Assembly (NCBI RefSeq): GCF_900660645.1
Contig: NZ_LR215036.1
Span: forward strand, 434,001 to 498,000
Source of the DNA: Mycoplasmopsis citelli
GTDB taxonomy: Bacteria; Bacillota_I; Bacilli_A; Mycoplasmatales; Metamycoplasmataceae
DNA length: 64,000 bases
Reading direction: 5' to 3'
Both the position numbers and the translations under genes were made by a program. Each line of letters starts with the position of its first letter. Position 1 is the stretch's first letter. The notes below the pieces were generated by a model. The model ran no database searches, was not told the origin of the DNA, and saw only the letters and a program-made list of their open reading frames with translations. This document shows, piece by piece, positions 23,715 through 35,939 of this stretch.

Positions 23715-24251
23715 ATGAAACTAAGTTACGAAGATAAAATCAAAATATATCAATTACGTAAAAAAGGATTTACTGAAAAATCTTTAACAATAAAATTTAG
23801 AGTAAATCGTGCAATTATAAAATATATTGTCGCACTGATAAATCGTCACGGAATTGAAATTGTTAAAAAGACTAAAAATCAATATTATTCTCCACAAATA
23901 AAATTAGAAATGATTAATCAAGTTCTTCTTAAAGGACATTCTACAAGAGAAATTTCACTTCAATATGGATTACCTAATTGAGGAATTCTTTCAAATTGAA
24001 TTATTCAATACAAGAAAAATGGGTATACTATTGTTGAAAAGAAAAAAGGAAGGCCATCAAAAATGGGACGTAAACCAAAGAAAACTTGAGAAAAATTAAC
24101 ACCACTTGAACGACTTGAAAAAGAGAACGAATATCTTAGAACTGAGGTGATTTTCCTAAAAAAGTTAAAAGGGATCCCGTTGGATCAAAAAGACTTACAG
24201 AATATAAAAGCCAAAAAGTTAAAGAAATGGTCGACGAAGGATTCTCATTAA
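23715..24251 (+). CDS. IS transposase OrfA
   Basis: 178 residues from ATG 23715 (AAGGGGG upstream). Two helix-turn-helix segments are visible: near residues 1-45 (MKLSYEDKIKIYQLRKKGF) and near 65-95 (HSTREISLQYGLPNWGIL). They are followed by a coiled leucine-rich region (LERLEKENEYLRTEVIFLKKL) typical of IS3-family OrfA. Three TGA tryptophans occur. A AAA AAG at 24158-24164 is a classic -1 slippage site that would fuse OrfA to OrfB. Confidence 0.88.
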
Positions 24252-25066
24252 AAATTTTATTAAAAATTGCTCAACTATCACGTTCAACTTATTATTATCA
24301 TCTTAAAAAAATCAATTCAGCTGATAAAAATAAAAATTTTAAAGACGAAATTATATCTATATATAATGAACATAGAGGCAGTTATGGATATCGTCGTATT
24401 ACTTTAGAACTCAAAAATCGTGGATATTTGGTAAATCATAAAAAAGTAAAAAGACTTATGAATTTGCTAAATTTAATTGGTGGAAATCGTAAGCGTAAAA
24501 AATATAAATCATACAAAGGCGAAGTGGGCAAAAAAGCTCCAAACCTTATTAATCGAGATTTTTATTCTAAAAAACCATTGCAAAAATGTTACACTGACAT
24601 TACCGAATTTGCTTTAACTAGTCATTCTCAAAAACTTTATTTGTCAGCTATTTTAGATGGTTATAATAGCGAAATTATCAGTTTTACTATATCTCGCTCT
24701 CCAAATTTATTGCAAGTTGAAAAAATGCTTAAAAAGGCTTTCACAAAAGCTAAATATAGTGGAACAATTTTACACAGTGATCAAGGTTGACAATATCAAC
24801 ATAATAGTTATCACAAATTTTTAAATTCTAAAGAGATAAAAGCTTCAATGTCCCGAAAAGGTAATAGTCCAGATAATGGGATGATGGAATCATTTTTTGG
24901 AGTTTTAAAAACAGAAATGTTTTATGGCAAGGAACATACTTTTAAATCGCTTGAACAATTAGAAAAAGCTATTATCAATTACATTGATTACTACAATAAC
25001 AAAAGAATTAAAGTTAGATTAAAAGGACTTAGCCCTGTCCAATACAGAACTAAGTTCCTTCAATAA
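24164..25066 (+). CDS. IS transposase OrfB (DDE domain), made as OrfAB by -1 frameshift
   Basis: About 300 residues in the -1 frame relative to OrfA. Slippage at 24158-24164 continues as VKRDPVGSKRLTEYK. The first good ATG in the frame is only at 24227. It has an HTH_21-like segment (HRGSYGYRRITLEL) and then an rve/DDE core: Asp in CYTDITEF, Asp in LHSDQGWQY and Glu in NGMMESFFGVLK. It ends at TAA 25064-25066 after RLKGLSPVQYR. The catalytic triad is intact, so the copy may be active. Confidence 0.9.
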
Positions 25067-25098
25067 TTTTTTGTCTAACTTTTGGGGTTCATATCAGA

Positions 25099-25873
25099 TT
25101 ATTTTAGAGTTTTTTTATGAGTTGAAATTTTTCCTTTTCGACGTGAAATTAGTAGATTTTTGTTGCGACGAGTGATATTAATTTTATTATCTTTAAGAAG
25201 CTTGAGTTCTTTTTGGGTGGCATTTAACTCAACAATTAATTTATTTTCAAGTAAAGTAGCTTCTTGTTCTTCTTTGTTTTCTTTTATTAAATCAAAAATA
25301 GTTGAAATAATTAAATAAATTACCAAAAAGGCCATCCCTAAAATAATACATACATCAGCAAAATTAAAGGTACCTCGATCTGCAAACGGAAAGTAAAAAA
25401 TATCTTTAACATTATTATCAAAAAGAAAACGATCAAGGGCATTTCCAAAAGCTCCAGAAGCAATAATTGCCAAGCAGCTAAAAAGAATTTTTTTCTCTGA
25501 AACACTAAATAAAGGCAACAATAATCCCAAAAGAGTTACAATTACACTAATAGCTTGTATTAATTCAAAATTAGGATTATTAACTAACGTTACTCCGTGA
25601 TGTCAGACACTCCGAATCCCAATTATTCCTAAATTGATTCACTCTTTAGGATCTTTAGGAGCAATATCTGATGGTTTTAAAGCTCCTTTAAAAGGGGTTA
25701 TAAAATTCCCGTTTCCATCTAATTCAAAAACACTTCCGTGATTAAAAAAGATTCTTTTAGTTGACTGATCAATTAATAGTAGGCTAATAAAAATAATTAA
25801 AAAAACAATGTAATTAATGAAAATAACTTTTTTATTGGTTTTTAGATTATTTAAAAATTTATCGTAATATTTT

Positions 25874-25884
<11 letters not shown>
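25099..25884 (-). CDS. lspA: Lipoprotein signal peptidase (signal peptidase II)
   Basis: A 261-residue membrane aspartyl protease. DQSTKR is in the first helix region, GAFGNALDRF holds the first catalytic Asp (near residue 151) and GTFNFADVCI the second (near 177). It removes signal peptides from diacylglyceryl-modified prolipoproteins, and many lipoproteins in this window are its substrates. A basic C-terminal tail of about 60 residues follows the last helix. It starts 11 bases inside the end of ileS. The stop codon TAA (25101-25099) is touched by the IS target duplication, and the terminator stem is now split by the IS. Confidence 0.93.
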
Positions 25885-28552
<2,668 letters not shown>

Positions 28553-28564
28553 AAGAAAAATCTC

Positions 28565-29053
28565 CTACTTTCCATTATATTTATTTAAACACTCTGTTGG
28601 TGAGTTTTGAATTTGTTCAGTACGAACATAATGCGTATGTTGAATTGGAATAGGTTTAAAACCTTCGATGTAAAAAGTTTTTGGATAATTAATTATTTCT
28701 GGCAATCCATTCTTAGTTCAAATCGTTTTAATTTCGGCACTATCACTTAAAACATTTTGCACTACCGAAATAATCTTTGAATGATAAGTATTTCCTTGCT
28801 TATCAGTAAAGTTATTACCTTGGATAAATCCTAAGCAATCAAGTGTTTCAGCGGTGTAATTATTCAAATTTAGATCTTTGCTTGGCGTATAAATTAATGG
28901 TCGAATTTGAGCATATGGATCATTTTGTAATGCTTTGGCAATTTGCTCTTCAATTTCAATTCGTTTGTTTTGAGTACATGAAACTAAAATAAGCGAGGAA
29001 ATTGGAATAATTGTACTATTAAAAAATAGTAGTTTTTTTCAATTTTTTGTCAT
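28565..29053 (-). CDS. Small lipoprotein of unknown function
   Basis: 162 residues from ATG 29053 (GGGAGG upstream). An N-terminal signal with lipobox LILVSC has its Cys near residue 29. The mature part is short, polar and has no known domain. It sits first in the operon with ileS and lspA, an order that couples a lipoprotein gene to its signal peptidase. A surface location outside the single membrane is inferred. Confidence 0.78.
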
Positions 29054-29084
29054 TTTCCTCCCTTATTTATTAATTTTATTTTAA

Positions 29085-29090
29085 ATTATA
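29085..29090 (-). promoter_or_regulatory. -10 box of the lipoprotein-ileS-lspA operon
   Basis: TATAAT on the minus strand, about 32 bases upstream of the lipoprotein start. Confidence 0.6.
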
Positions 29091-29094
29091 CTAA

Positions 29095-29150
29095 AAAAGA
29101 AAAATCCTCTTTTTTATTTACTAGTTAATAGCAAGCAAAAAAGAGGATTT
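29095..29150 (-). terminator. Terminator of the tRNA cluster
   Basis: A 14-bp stem (29102-29115 with 29137-29150), followed on the minus strand by a T-rich run. Confidence 0.75.
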
Positions 29151-29154
29151 TTTA

Positions 29155-29230
29155 TGGTGGCCCCGGCAGGAATCGAACCAGCGACACACAGAGCTTCAAT
29201 CTGTTGCTCTACCAACTGAGCTACAGGGCC
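29155..29230 (-). tRNA. tRNA-Phe (GAA)
   Basis: Cloverleaf on the minus strand. The anticodon loop is TTGAAGC and the CCA end is encoded (29155-29157). Confidence 0.95.
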
Positions 29231-29236
29231 ATAAAA

Positions 29237-29312
29237 TGGCGGTCCAGACGGGGATCGAACCCGCGTTCTCCTCCGTGACAGGGAGGCGTATTAACCACTT
29301 TACCACTGGACC
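29237..29312 (-). tRNA. tRNA-Asp (GTC)
   Basis: Anticodon loop CTGTCAC, discriminator G, CCA encoded. Confidence 0.95.
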
Positions 29313-29316
29313 GTAT

Positions 29317-29392
29317 TGGTTGCGGAGACAGGACTCGAACCTGTGGCCTTCGGGTTATGAGCCCGACGAGCTACCAACTGCTCCACTCCGCT
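29317..29392 (-). tRNA. Initiator tRNA-fMet (CAT)
   Basis: The anticodon stem has the three G-C pairs of initiators (GGGCTCATAACCC), and positions 1 and 72 are an A-A mismatch, the hallmark of initiator tRNA. CCA is encoded. Confidence 0.93.
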
Positions 29393-29421
29393 ATAATAAA
29401 TTTATAAAGAACTTTTTTTAA

Positions 29422-29514
29422 TGGCGGGTGATGAGGGATTCGAACCCCCGCGGGCCGTGAAGCCCCTGCTAGTTTTCAAGACTAGTCCCTTCAGCCAGAC
29501 TTGGGTAATCACCC
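29422..29514 (-). tRNA. tRNA-Ser (TGA)
   Basis: 93 nt with a long variable arm. Anticodon loop CTTGAAA, CCA encoded. Confidence 0.95.
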
Positions 29515-29517
29515 ACT

Positions 29518-29593
29518 TGGTGGACCCAACAGGACTCGAACCTGTAACCGACCGGTTATGAGCCGGTTGCTCTAACCATTGAGCTATAGGTCC
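29518..29593 (-). tRNA. tRNA-Ile2 (CAT, lysidine-modified type)
   Basis: Anticodon CAT, but the acceptor start GGACCTATAGCTC and the GGCTCATAACC stem match tRNA-Ile2, whose C34 is changed to lysidine by TilS. This call is by resemblance to Bacillus tRNA-Ile2. Confidence 0.8.
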
Positions 29594-29614
29594 AAAAGAC
29601 CGAGTTGGTTATTT

Positions 29615-29691
29615 TGGTAGCACCGAAGAGAGTCGAACTCTTGACCTTCCGGGTATGAACCGGATGCTCTAACCAACTGAGCTACAGTGCC
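29615..29691 (-). tRNA. Elongator tRNA-Met (CAT)
   Basis: Anticodon loop TTCATAC in a GGTTCATACCC stem, as in elongator Met. CCA is encoded. Confidence 0.85.
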
Positions 29692-29698
29692 ATAAAAA

Positions 29699-29775
29699 TG
29701 GTGGAGAGTATGGGATTCGAACCCACCACCTCCTGCGTGCAAGGCAGGCGCTCTAGCCAAATGAGCTAACCCCCC
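29699..29775 (-). tRNA. tRNA-Ala (TGC)
   Basis: Anticodon loop CTTGCAC, CCA encoded. Confidence 0.95.
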
Positions 29776-29782
29776 ATAAAAA

Positions 29783-29859
29783 TGGTGAAGAAGACAGGAT
29801 TTGAACCTGCGACCACTACGTCCCAAACGTAGCGCTCTGCCAAGCTGAGCTACTTCTCC
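29783..29859 (-). tRNA. tRNA-Pro (TGG)
   Basis: Anticodon loop TTTGGGA, CCA encoded. It is the first gene of the cluster (Pro, Ala, Met, Ile2, Ser, fMet, Asp, Phe). Confidence 0.95.
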
Positions 29860-29886
29860 ACTTATTCACTTAATAAGTGCATATTT

Positions 29887-29892
29887 ATTATA
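29887..29892 (-). promoter_or_regulatory. -10 box of the tRNA cluster
   Basis: TATAAT on the minus strand, with TTGTAA about 15 bases upstream as a weak -35. Confidence 0.5.
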
Positions 29893-30068
29893 TCTAAAAA
29901 TTGTATTTTACAAAATATTTTTAACAAAATTATTATGTATGTCAGCTTGTTATGAAATTATAACATAAAAGAAAAAATATCTTTTTATTCTTTCTAATTT
30001 CATTTAAAAATATGAGTTTCTTTATGTTGGTTTATAATTTCCAACATTAAAACTCATGTTTTGGTTTT

Positions 30069-30120
30069 GATATTAACTCCAAAAGTTAGACAAAAAATCC
30101 AAAATTAAGGATTCCATATC
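30069..30120. repeat. 52-bp mini-element resembling the IS left end
   Basis: It begins GATATTAACTCCAAAAGTT, continues with the same AGACAA...ATCCAAAATTAAGG core as the IS left end, and closes with CCATATC, so both ends are GATAT/ATATC. It contains no transposase. The rest of 29893-30310 is AT-rich and shows nothing else that I can name. Confidence 0.6.
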
Positions 30121-30310
30121 ACATTTACAAACAAAATAATGAGTAAAGTAAATATCATTAATATCAACTTTTGTTTTGAAACTATATTTAGTTTATACTA
30201 TTTTGATATATTAGGAAATTAACTAAATGTTTTTTGAATAAAAAATTTTCTAAATTTTATTGCATAAAATTTGATTATTGCTAACAAGTTAGCTCTATTG
30301 TAATTTTAAT

Positions 30311-30940
30311 ATGAAAAAATTGAATATATTATATTCGGAATTGTGAAAATTAATATGATCAATTACAAGCTTTCTTTTCAAATACAATAACGATGAATAT
30401 GTTCTTTTGCTTAATAAATTTGTGAATGGTATAAAAAAGCAAGTTCAGTATGCTTTAGTTAAATTAGAGTTTTTTAATACTAATAATTTATCTAAAAAAC
30501 TAATTTGTAAAGCAAACCCAGCAAAATTAATAGCTAATAAAGCTAAAATTATAGAAATAAGAAAATTTTTCAATGTTTACTATCAAAGTAATTTAGAGGA
30601 TTTTTTAAAAGAATTTACAAAAGAATTTGCCAAACAAATACCCAATAAGATCAATAGAAAAACTACAAAAGTCGAAAAAAGAGCTAAAATATTATCAAGA
30701 TACCCTGATAAATCAAAAGATATTAATTGTATCTATTGCTATGGGTTATATAGAAATCCCAAAGGTAGAGCAAGAAATTCGTATAATTCATGAAAAGCAG
30801 AAATTTTAAGAAGAGAATTATATGAAAAGTTTAAAGGTGACTCAACTATAAGCTTTCTTTTTTCATGCAAAAAAGAACGCGAAAAAGGTAACGAGGAAAT
30901 AATAACAAACTTTGCAAAAAGAGCAAAAAATAGTACTTAA
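30311..30940 (+). CDS. Hypothetical protein
   Basis: 209 residues from ATG 30311 to TAA 30938-30940, read through three TGA tryptophans. It is very basic and Lys/Asn-rich. The N-terminus has a hydrophobic-aromatic stretch (SELWKLIWSITSFLFKY). Near residue 137 lies CIYCYG, followed by RNPKGRARNSYNSW. A C-x-x-C pair followed by basic residues could be part of a zinc or nucleic-acid-binding site, but I recognise no family. No clear ribosome binding site is seen. A good hairpin terminator follows directly, which supports a real gene. Confidence 0.5.
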
Positions 30941-30983
30941 AACAATCAAGTACAAAAATGAAGAAAACTTTCTTGATTGTTTT
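30939..30983 (+). terminator. Terminator after the hypothetical gene at 30311
   Basis: A 12-bp stem (30939-30950 with 30972-30983). The TAA overlaps the first base pairs. The stretch 30984-31236 is AT-rich with nothing recognisable. Confidence 0.65.
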
Positions 30984-31241
30984 GACATATTTAATTAAAA
31001 TAAAAAATGAATAAAATTATAAATTAGTAATAATCCAATTACTTAAAGAAAAATACATTCTCTTTCCTAGAAATTTTATTCACCTATAAAAATAATGTAT
31101 TAATAACTGTTTTACTTATTGATCTTCTTAATTTTTAATCAATGCTTTAAGTTTGAATAAAAATTCATATAATTATTTTGTTTATAAGCATAATATTAAA
31201 ATTAACATTATTATCTTTAGATAATTAAAGAAATAAGAATT

Positions 31242-31272
31242 AAAATCAGAACTTTTGTCAGTTCTGATTTTT
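31242..31272 (-). terminator. Terminator of lipoprotein A
   Basis: A 12-bp stem AAAATCAGAACT/AGTTCTGATTTT. A near-identical hairpin follows lipoprotein C at 38358-38389. Confidence 0.75.
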
Positions 31273-31283
31273 CTTCATTATTT

Positions 31284-32693
31284 TTATTGTGATTCAACAG
31301 GTTTTGTTTTTTGATATAACGGATTGTTAGCCAATAAAAAAACGTTGGTTTCTTTGAATTTTAATTTACCATGAATTTTTACTTCAGAGTCTTTTGGAAC
31401 TAAAAGACCTTGATAAAAAACTATTGTTTTTTTATCTAAAAAATCTCATCATATACGTTTTGGAGTTAGGTCTAAGTCAGCATGACCTCGATTAAAATTA
31501 AAATCAAATTCTTTATCATCAATAAGAGCTAAGTTTATTTGAGATGAATTAGGATTTGGCATTTTTACTAACTTAGCCGGATTATTTAATGGTGTGTTTG
31601 GTCTGTGTATTGTTCGTTGCACTACAAGGTTATATTTTTTGAATAATTCATTTAAATTTTGACCATTTAAATAATTTGTTTCAAAATTCTTAATTACCTT
31701 ATCTTGATTTAAATTAAAGTCTTTTTCTAAATTATTTATTTGAAAAGGAGCCATGACATATTTAACAAATTCACCATAGTTTTTGATGATTTTTACTTTA
31801 GAATCGGCTTTAGAATCTAGAGGTAATTCACTTATATAAGTATCAATTTTATTTTTTAGAATTAAATTTTTGGTATTAAAAAATCCTTGTTTTCTTTGAA
31901 TATTATTAATTAAAAAATCAATCGAATTCAATTGATAATTTTGAGTAAAGAAGTCTTTTTCTTTATAATGATACTGGTTATATAAACTAATTAATAATTG
32001 ATTGTTTTCATCTTTGGTTGTTTTTCTAAAATTAAGTTGTTTGTATTTTGGAAATACAATGACATTAAAAACACTTTTTTGAGGTTTAATATCTGTAGTT
32101 GTTTTATAAAGACCTTTGTCATTAATCTCAAAGGGTTGGATTACTTTAATATTTATATGATCTTTTTCTTCTTCTTTAAGAACATAATTTAAACTAACAA
32201 AGGAGCGATCGTCAACTGATTCTAAAATTCAAATATTATTTTTTTCTAAAACATCATTCAGATTTTGTCCATTTAGAAAATCATTTTCAAAGATTTTTTG
32301 AATTTCTTCATCTGAAAGAGTTTTAGGAAGTTTCAGTTTTTCATATATTGAATTAATTTTGCTAGTAATATAATGTGAAAAATCTTCTTTTGAAGTTATC
32401 AGTGCTTGAAAATCTTCTAGGAAATTAGAATGGCGAGGTTCATTTTTATTTAAAAAATATTCTGATAATTCGAGACTAAATTGATCAAAAATAATGCTAC
32501 TATTAACTTTTATTCCTTGTTCTTGTTGTTTGAGTCTAATTAAATTCGTAAAATAAGGTGCTTTATATTCTACAGTTTCTAAATAATTTTCTTCAGTTAA
32601 CGGTTTTAGTGAACAAGATGTACTTACTATCGTTAACAACACTCCTGAAAAACCGACTAAAATAGTTTTAAATAACTTAGTTTTTAATGACAT
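31284..32693 (-). CDS. Lipoprotein A of a tandem paralogue family
   Basis: 469 residues from ATG 32693. Signal peptide with lipobox TIVSTSC, Cys near residue 27. The mature protein has two related halves. One carries FENDFLNGQNLNDVLEKNNI (about residues 135-155), the other FETNYLNGQNLNELFKKYN (about 350-370), each followed by a short beta-rich piece. Conserved family features are PYFTNLIRLKQQEQGIKV, IIFDQF, LPKTLSDEEIQ and a C-terminal VFYQGLLVPK...GKLKFKE. The leader GGAGTATTTACATATG is shared with B and D. Function is unknown; surface exposure is inferred. It is separated from the other three paralogues by the second IS copy. Confidence 0.82.
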
Positions 32694-33059
32694 ATGTAAA
32701 TACTCCTTATATTTTGAAAAACTTATTGATAAAAGAACAATTAGTTATTGAAAACTTTTACTCATATATTCGCATATTCACAAAAAATAAAAAAAGTAAA
32801 AAACGGTAAAACATTTAAAAAAGAACAAATATTAAATAGAGAAAATATGATTAAATTAACTCTTTGTTTATGAATATATAAAAATTATATTATTTTTAAA
32901 GTTTCATTTTTAAAAAATGTAAACTTTTTACTTATTAATTATTTAAAGTATGTTATTAATTGCTAAATTTTGCAATGATTAGCTCAAATGTAAACAATAA
33001 ATTTACCTATTTGGTCTTTATGATTAATTTAAAATTAATTTATAGCAACAATAAAAAAT
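32694..33059. other. AT-rich gap between lipoprotein A and the IS copy
   Basis: 366 bases of about 80 percent A+T, presumably holding the promoter of lipoprotein A. No gene, RNA or convincing -10/-35 pair stands out. Confidence 0.4.
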
Positions 33060-33113
33060 GATATGAACCCCTAAAGTTGGACAATAAAATCCAAAATTAA
33101 GGGGTTCATTTTT

Positions 33114-33650
33114 ATGAAATTAAGTTACGAAGACAAAATCAAAATATATCAATTACGTAAAAAAGAATTTACTGAAAAATCTTTAACAATAAAATTTAGA
33201 GTAAATCGTGCAATTATAAATTATATTGTCGCACTGATAAATCTTCACGGGATTGAAATTGTTAAAAAGACTAAAAATCAATATTATTCTCCACAACTAA
33301 AATTAGAAATGATTAATCAAGTTCTTCTTAGAGGACATTCTACAAGAGAAATTTCACTTCAATGTGGATTACCTAATTGAGGGATTCTTTCAAATTGAAT
33401 TATTCAATACAAGAAAAATGGGTATACTATTGTTGAAAAGAAAAAAGGAAGGCCATCAAAAATGGGACGTAAACCAAAGAAAACTTGAGAAAAATTAACA
33501 CCACTTGAACGACTTGAAAAAGAGAACGAATATCTTAGAACTGAGGTGATTTTCCTAAAAAAGTTAAAAGGGATCCCGTTGGATCAAAAAGACTTACAGA
33601 ATATAAAAGCCAAAAAGTTAAAGAAATGGTCGACGAAGGATTCTCATTAA
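33114..33650 (+). CDS. IS transposase OrfA, copy 2
   Basis: 178 residues, almost the same as OrfA of copy 1, with scattered substitutions (for example KKEF for KKGF, LHG for RHG, LQCG for LQYG). The frame is intact, but its partner OrfB is not, so no working transposase is expected from this copy. Confidence 0.8.
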
Positions 33651-34465
33651 AAATTTTATTAAAAATTGCTCAACTATCACGTTCAACTTATTATTATCAT
33701 CTTAAAAAATCAATTCAGCTGATAAAAATAAAAATTTTAAAGACGAAATTATATCTATATATAATGAACATAGAGGCAGTTATGGATATCGTCGTATTAC
33801 TTTAGAACTCAAAAATCGTGGATATTTGGTAAATCATAAAAAAGTAAAAAGACTTATGAATTTGCTAAATTTAATTGGCGGAAATTGTAAGCGTAAAAAA
33901 TATAAATCATACAAAGGCGAAGTGGGTGAAAAAGCTCCAAACCTTATTAATCGAGATTTTTATTCTAAAAAACCATTGCAAAAATGTTACACTGACATTA
34001 CCGAATTTGCTTTACCTAGTCATTCTCAAAAACTTTATTTGTCAGCTATTTTAGATGGTTATAATAGCGAAATTATCAGTTTTACTATATCTCGCTCCCC
34101 AAATTTATTGCAAGTTGAAAAAATGCTTAAAAAGGCTTTCACAAAAGCTAAATATAGTGGAACAATTTTACACAGTGATCAAGGTTGACAATATCAACAT
34201 AATAGTTATCACAAATTTTTAAATTTTAAAGAGATAAAAGCTTCAATGTCCCGAAAAGGTAATAGTCCAGATAATGGGATGATGGAATCATTTTTTGGAG
34301 TTTTAAAAACAGAAATGCTTTATGGCAAGGAACATACTTTTAAATCGCTTGAACAATTAGAAAAAGCTATTATCAATTACATTGATTACTACAATAACAA
34401 AAGAATTAAAGTTAAATTAAAAGGAACTTAGCCCTGTCCAATACAGAACTAAGTTCCTTCAATAA
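33563..34465 (+). pseudogene. IS transposase OrfB, copy 2, double frameshift
   Basis: Compared with copy 1, one A is lost in the poly-A run at 33704-33709 (six instead of seven). One A is gained near 34425 (GGAACTT instead of GGACTT). The first change breaks the DDE domain off its N-terminal part; the second replaces the C-terminus with an early stop after KLKGT. The DDE residues themselves are still legible (YTDITEF, HSDQG, GMMESFFG). Confidence 0.88.
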
Positions 34466-34520
34466 TTTTTTGTCTAACTTTTGGGGTTCATATCATTTGA
34501 TTTTTCTTTGTCATTTTTTA

Positions 34521-35939
34521 TTATTGTTCAGCAGATTTTTTAACTTGATATAACGACTTGTTAGCTAATAAAAAATCGTTAGTTTCTTTAAAGTTTAATT
34601 TACCATGCATTTTAACTTGAGAACCTTTTGGTACTAAAAGACCTTGATAAAAAATTCTTGGTTTTTGAACTAAAGAATCATTTCATGTGTCATATGAGGA
34701 AATGAAATTAAAATTAAGCTCTCTATCATCAATAAAAGCTAAGTCTATTTGTGATGAATTAGAACTTGGCATTTTGATTAATTTAGTTGGTCTATTTGAC
34801 GGTTTATTTGGTTTTTGAATTAATTGTTGCACAACAATATCGTGTGTTTTTAGTACTTCATTTAATTTTTGGCTATTTAAATAATTTACCTCAAAATCAT
34901 TAGTAATTTCGTTAATAGCTAAAGAATGGTCTAATTTTTGAATTGGATTAATAATAAATTCATTAAACTCATTAGAGTTTTTTATGATATTTACCTTAGA
35001 ATCTAAAGGTAATTCACTCACAGATTCATTAGTTAAATCTTTTAAAATGAAATTTTCTTTATTAAAAATTCCCTGTTTGTTTTGTATCTTTTTGATTCTT
35101 TGCGAAACTTCAGATCCTTCATAAAATCAGTTATAAAAGTTTTGTGGTTTGTAATGATACTGGCGTGATAATTCACTTGTTAATTGAATGTTTTCATTTT
35201 GGGTTGTTCTTTTAAATTCGATTCTTTTTCCTTTAGGAACTACAATGACACTAAAAACACTTTTTGGAGAATCAATATAGGTTTGTATAACTCTAAGATA
35301 AACGCTATCGTAATCATCAATTTTAGTTGGGTCAATTACTTGAATATTTATATGGTCTTTTTTCTCATCTTTGAGAAAATAGTCTAAATAAATAGGAGAG
35401 CGATCGTTAGATGATTCTAAAATTAGAATATTATTTTGCCTCAAGATACTATCAATACTTTGCCCGTTTAAAAAATCATTTTCAAAAATTTTTTGAATTT
35501 TTAAATCAGAAAGAGTTTTAGGAAGTTCGAGTTCTTTAATTTGATACAATGAATTGATTTTATTAGTAATATATTTTGAAAAATCCTCTTTTGAAGTTAT
35601 TAATGCATGACCATCTTTTAAGAAACGAAAATGGTATTGATTTATTTTATATAAACTATCGCTAAATTGATCAAAGATAATACTATTATTAATTTTTATT
35701 CCTTGTTCTTCTTGTTTAAGTCTAAGTAAATTTATAAAATAAGGTCCTTTATCTAGCTGATTGTTATCTTGAGCATTTGGAGGAGTTATGTCTTTTCCTC
35801 TTTCAAGCAATGAATCTCCTAGTGTTTGATCATTTTTAGGGATTTTTATGCTTAATGAACAAGAAGTTGTTATTATCGATAACAATGGTGCAGAAAAACT
35901 AAATAAAAGAGTTTTAAATAGCTTAATTTTTAATGACAT
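34521..35939 (-). CDS. Lipoprotein B of the paralogue family
   Basis: 472 residues from ATG 35939. Lipobox SIITTSC, Cys near residue 27. A longer linker (about 30 residues, Asp/Asn/Pro-rich) follows the Cys compared with A, C and D. Both half-repeats are present (FENDFLNGQSIDSILRQNN and FEVNYLNSQKLNEVLKTHD). Its start lies 17 bases inside the end of the S8 protease gene, so translation is probably coupled. The IS copy lies just behind its stop, where A and C have a terminator. Confidence 0.83.

Larger units (their letters stand above)
23660..25095 (+). mobile_element. IS3-family (IS150-group) insertion sequence, copy 1, apparently intact
   Basis: 1436 bp. Terminal inverted repeats are GATATGAACCCCTAAAGTT at the left and, reading inward from the right, GATATGAACCCCAAAAGTT. 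The element is flanked by a 4-bp target duplication AGAT (23656-23659 and 25096-25099). It encodes OrfA and OrfB in overlapping frames with a -1 slippery run. Inside the left end ATGAACCCC (23663-23671) pairs with GGGGGTTCAT (23701-23710), a hairpin just before the transposase start. It inserted into the loop of the lspA terminator. A decayed sister copy is at 33060-34494. Confidence 0.93.
33060..34494 (+). mobile_element. IS3-family insertion sequence, copy 2, decayed
   Basis: 1435 bp, nearly identical to the copy at 23660-25095, with the same terminal repeats and left-end hairpin. The flanks (AAAT left, ATTT right) do not give a direct target duplication, so the element may have recombined after insertion. 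OrfB is broken at two places. The element ends 26 bases from the stop of lipoprotein B. Confidence 0.9.

Noticed and set aside
29236-29826. Open frames of 61 and 80 codons across the tRNA cluster
   Set aside because: They are translations of tRNA genes, a common false call.
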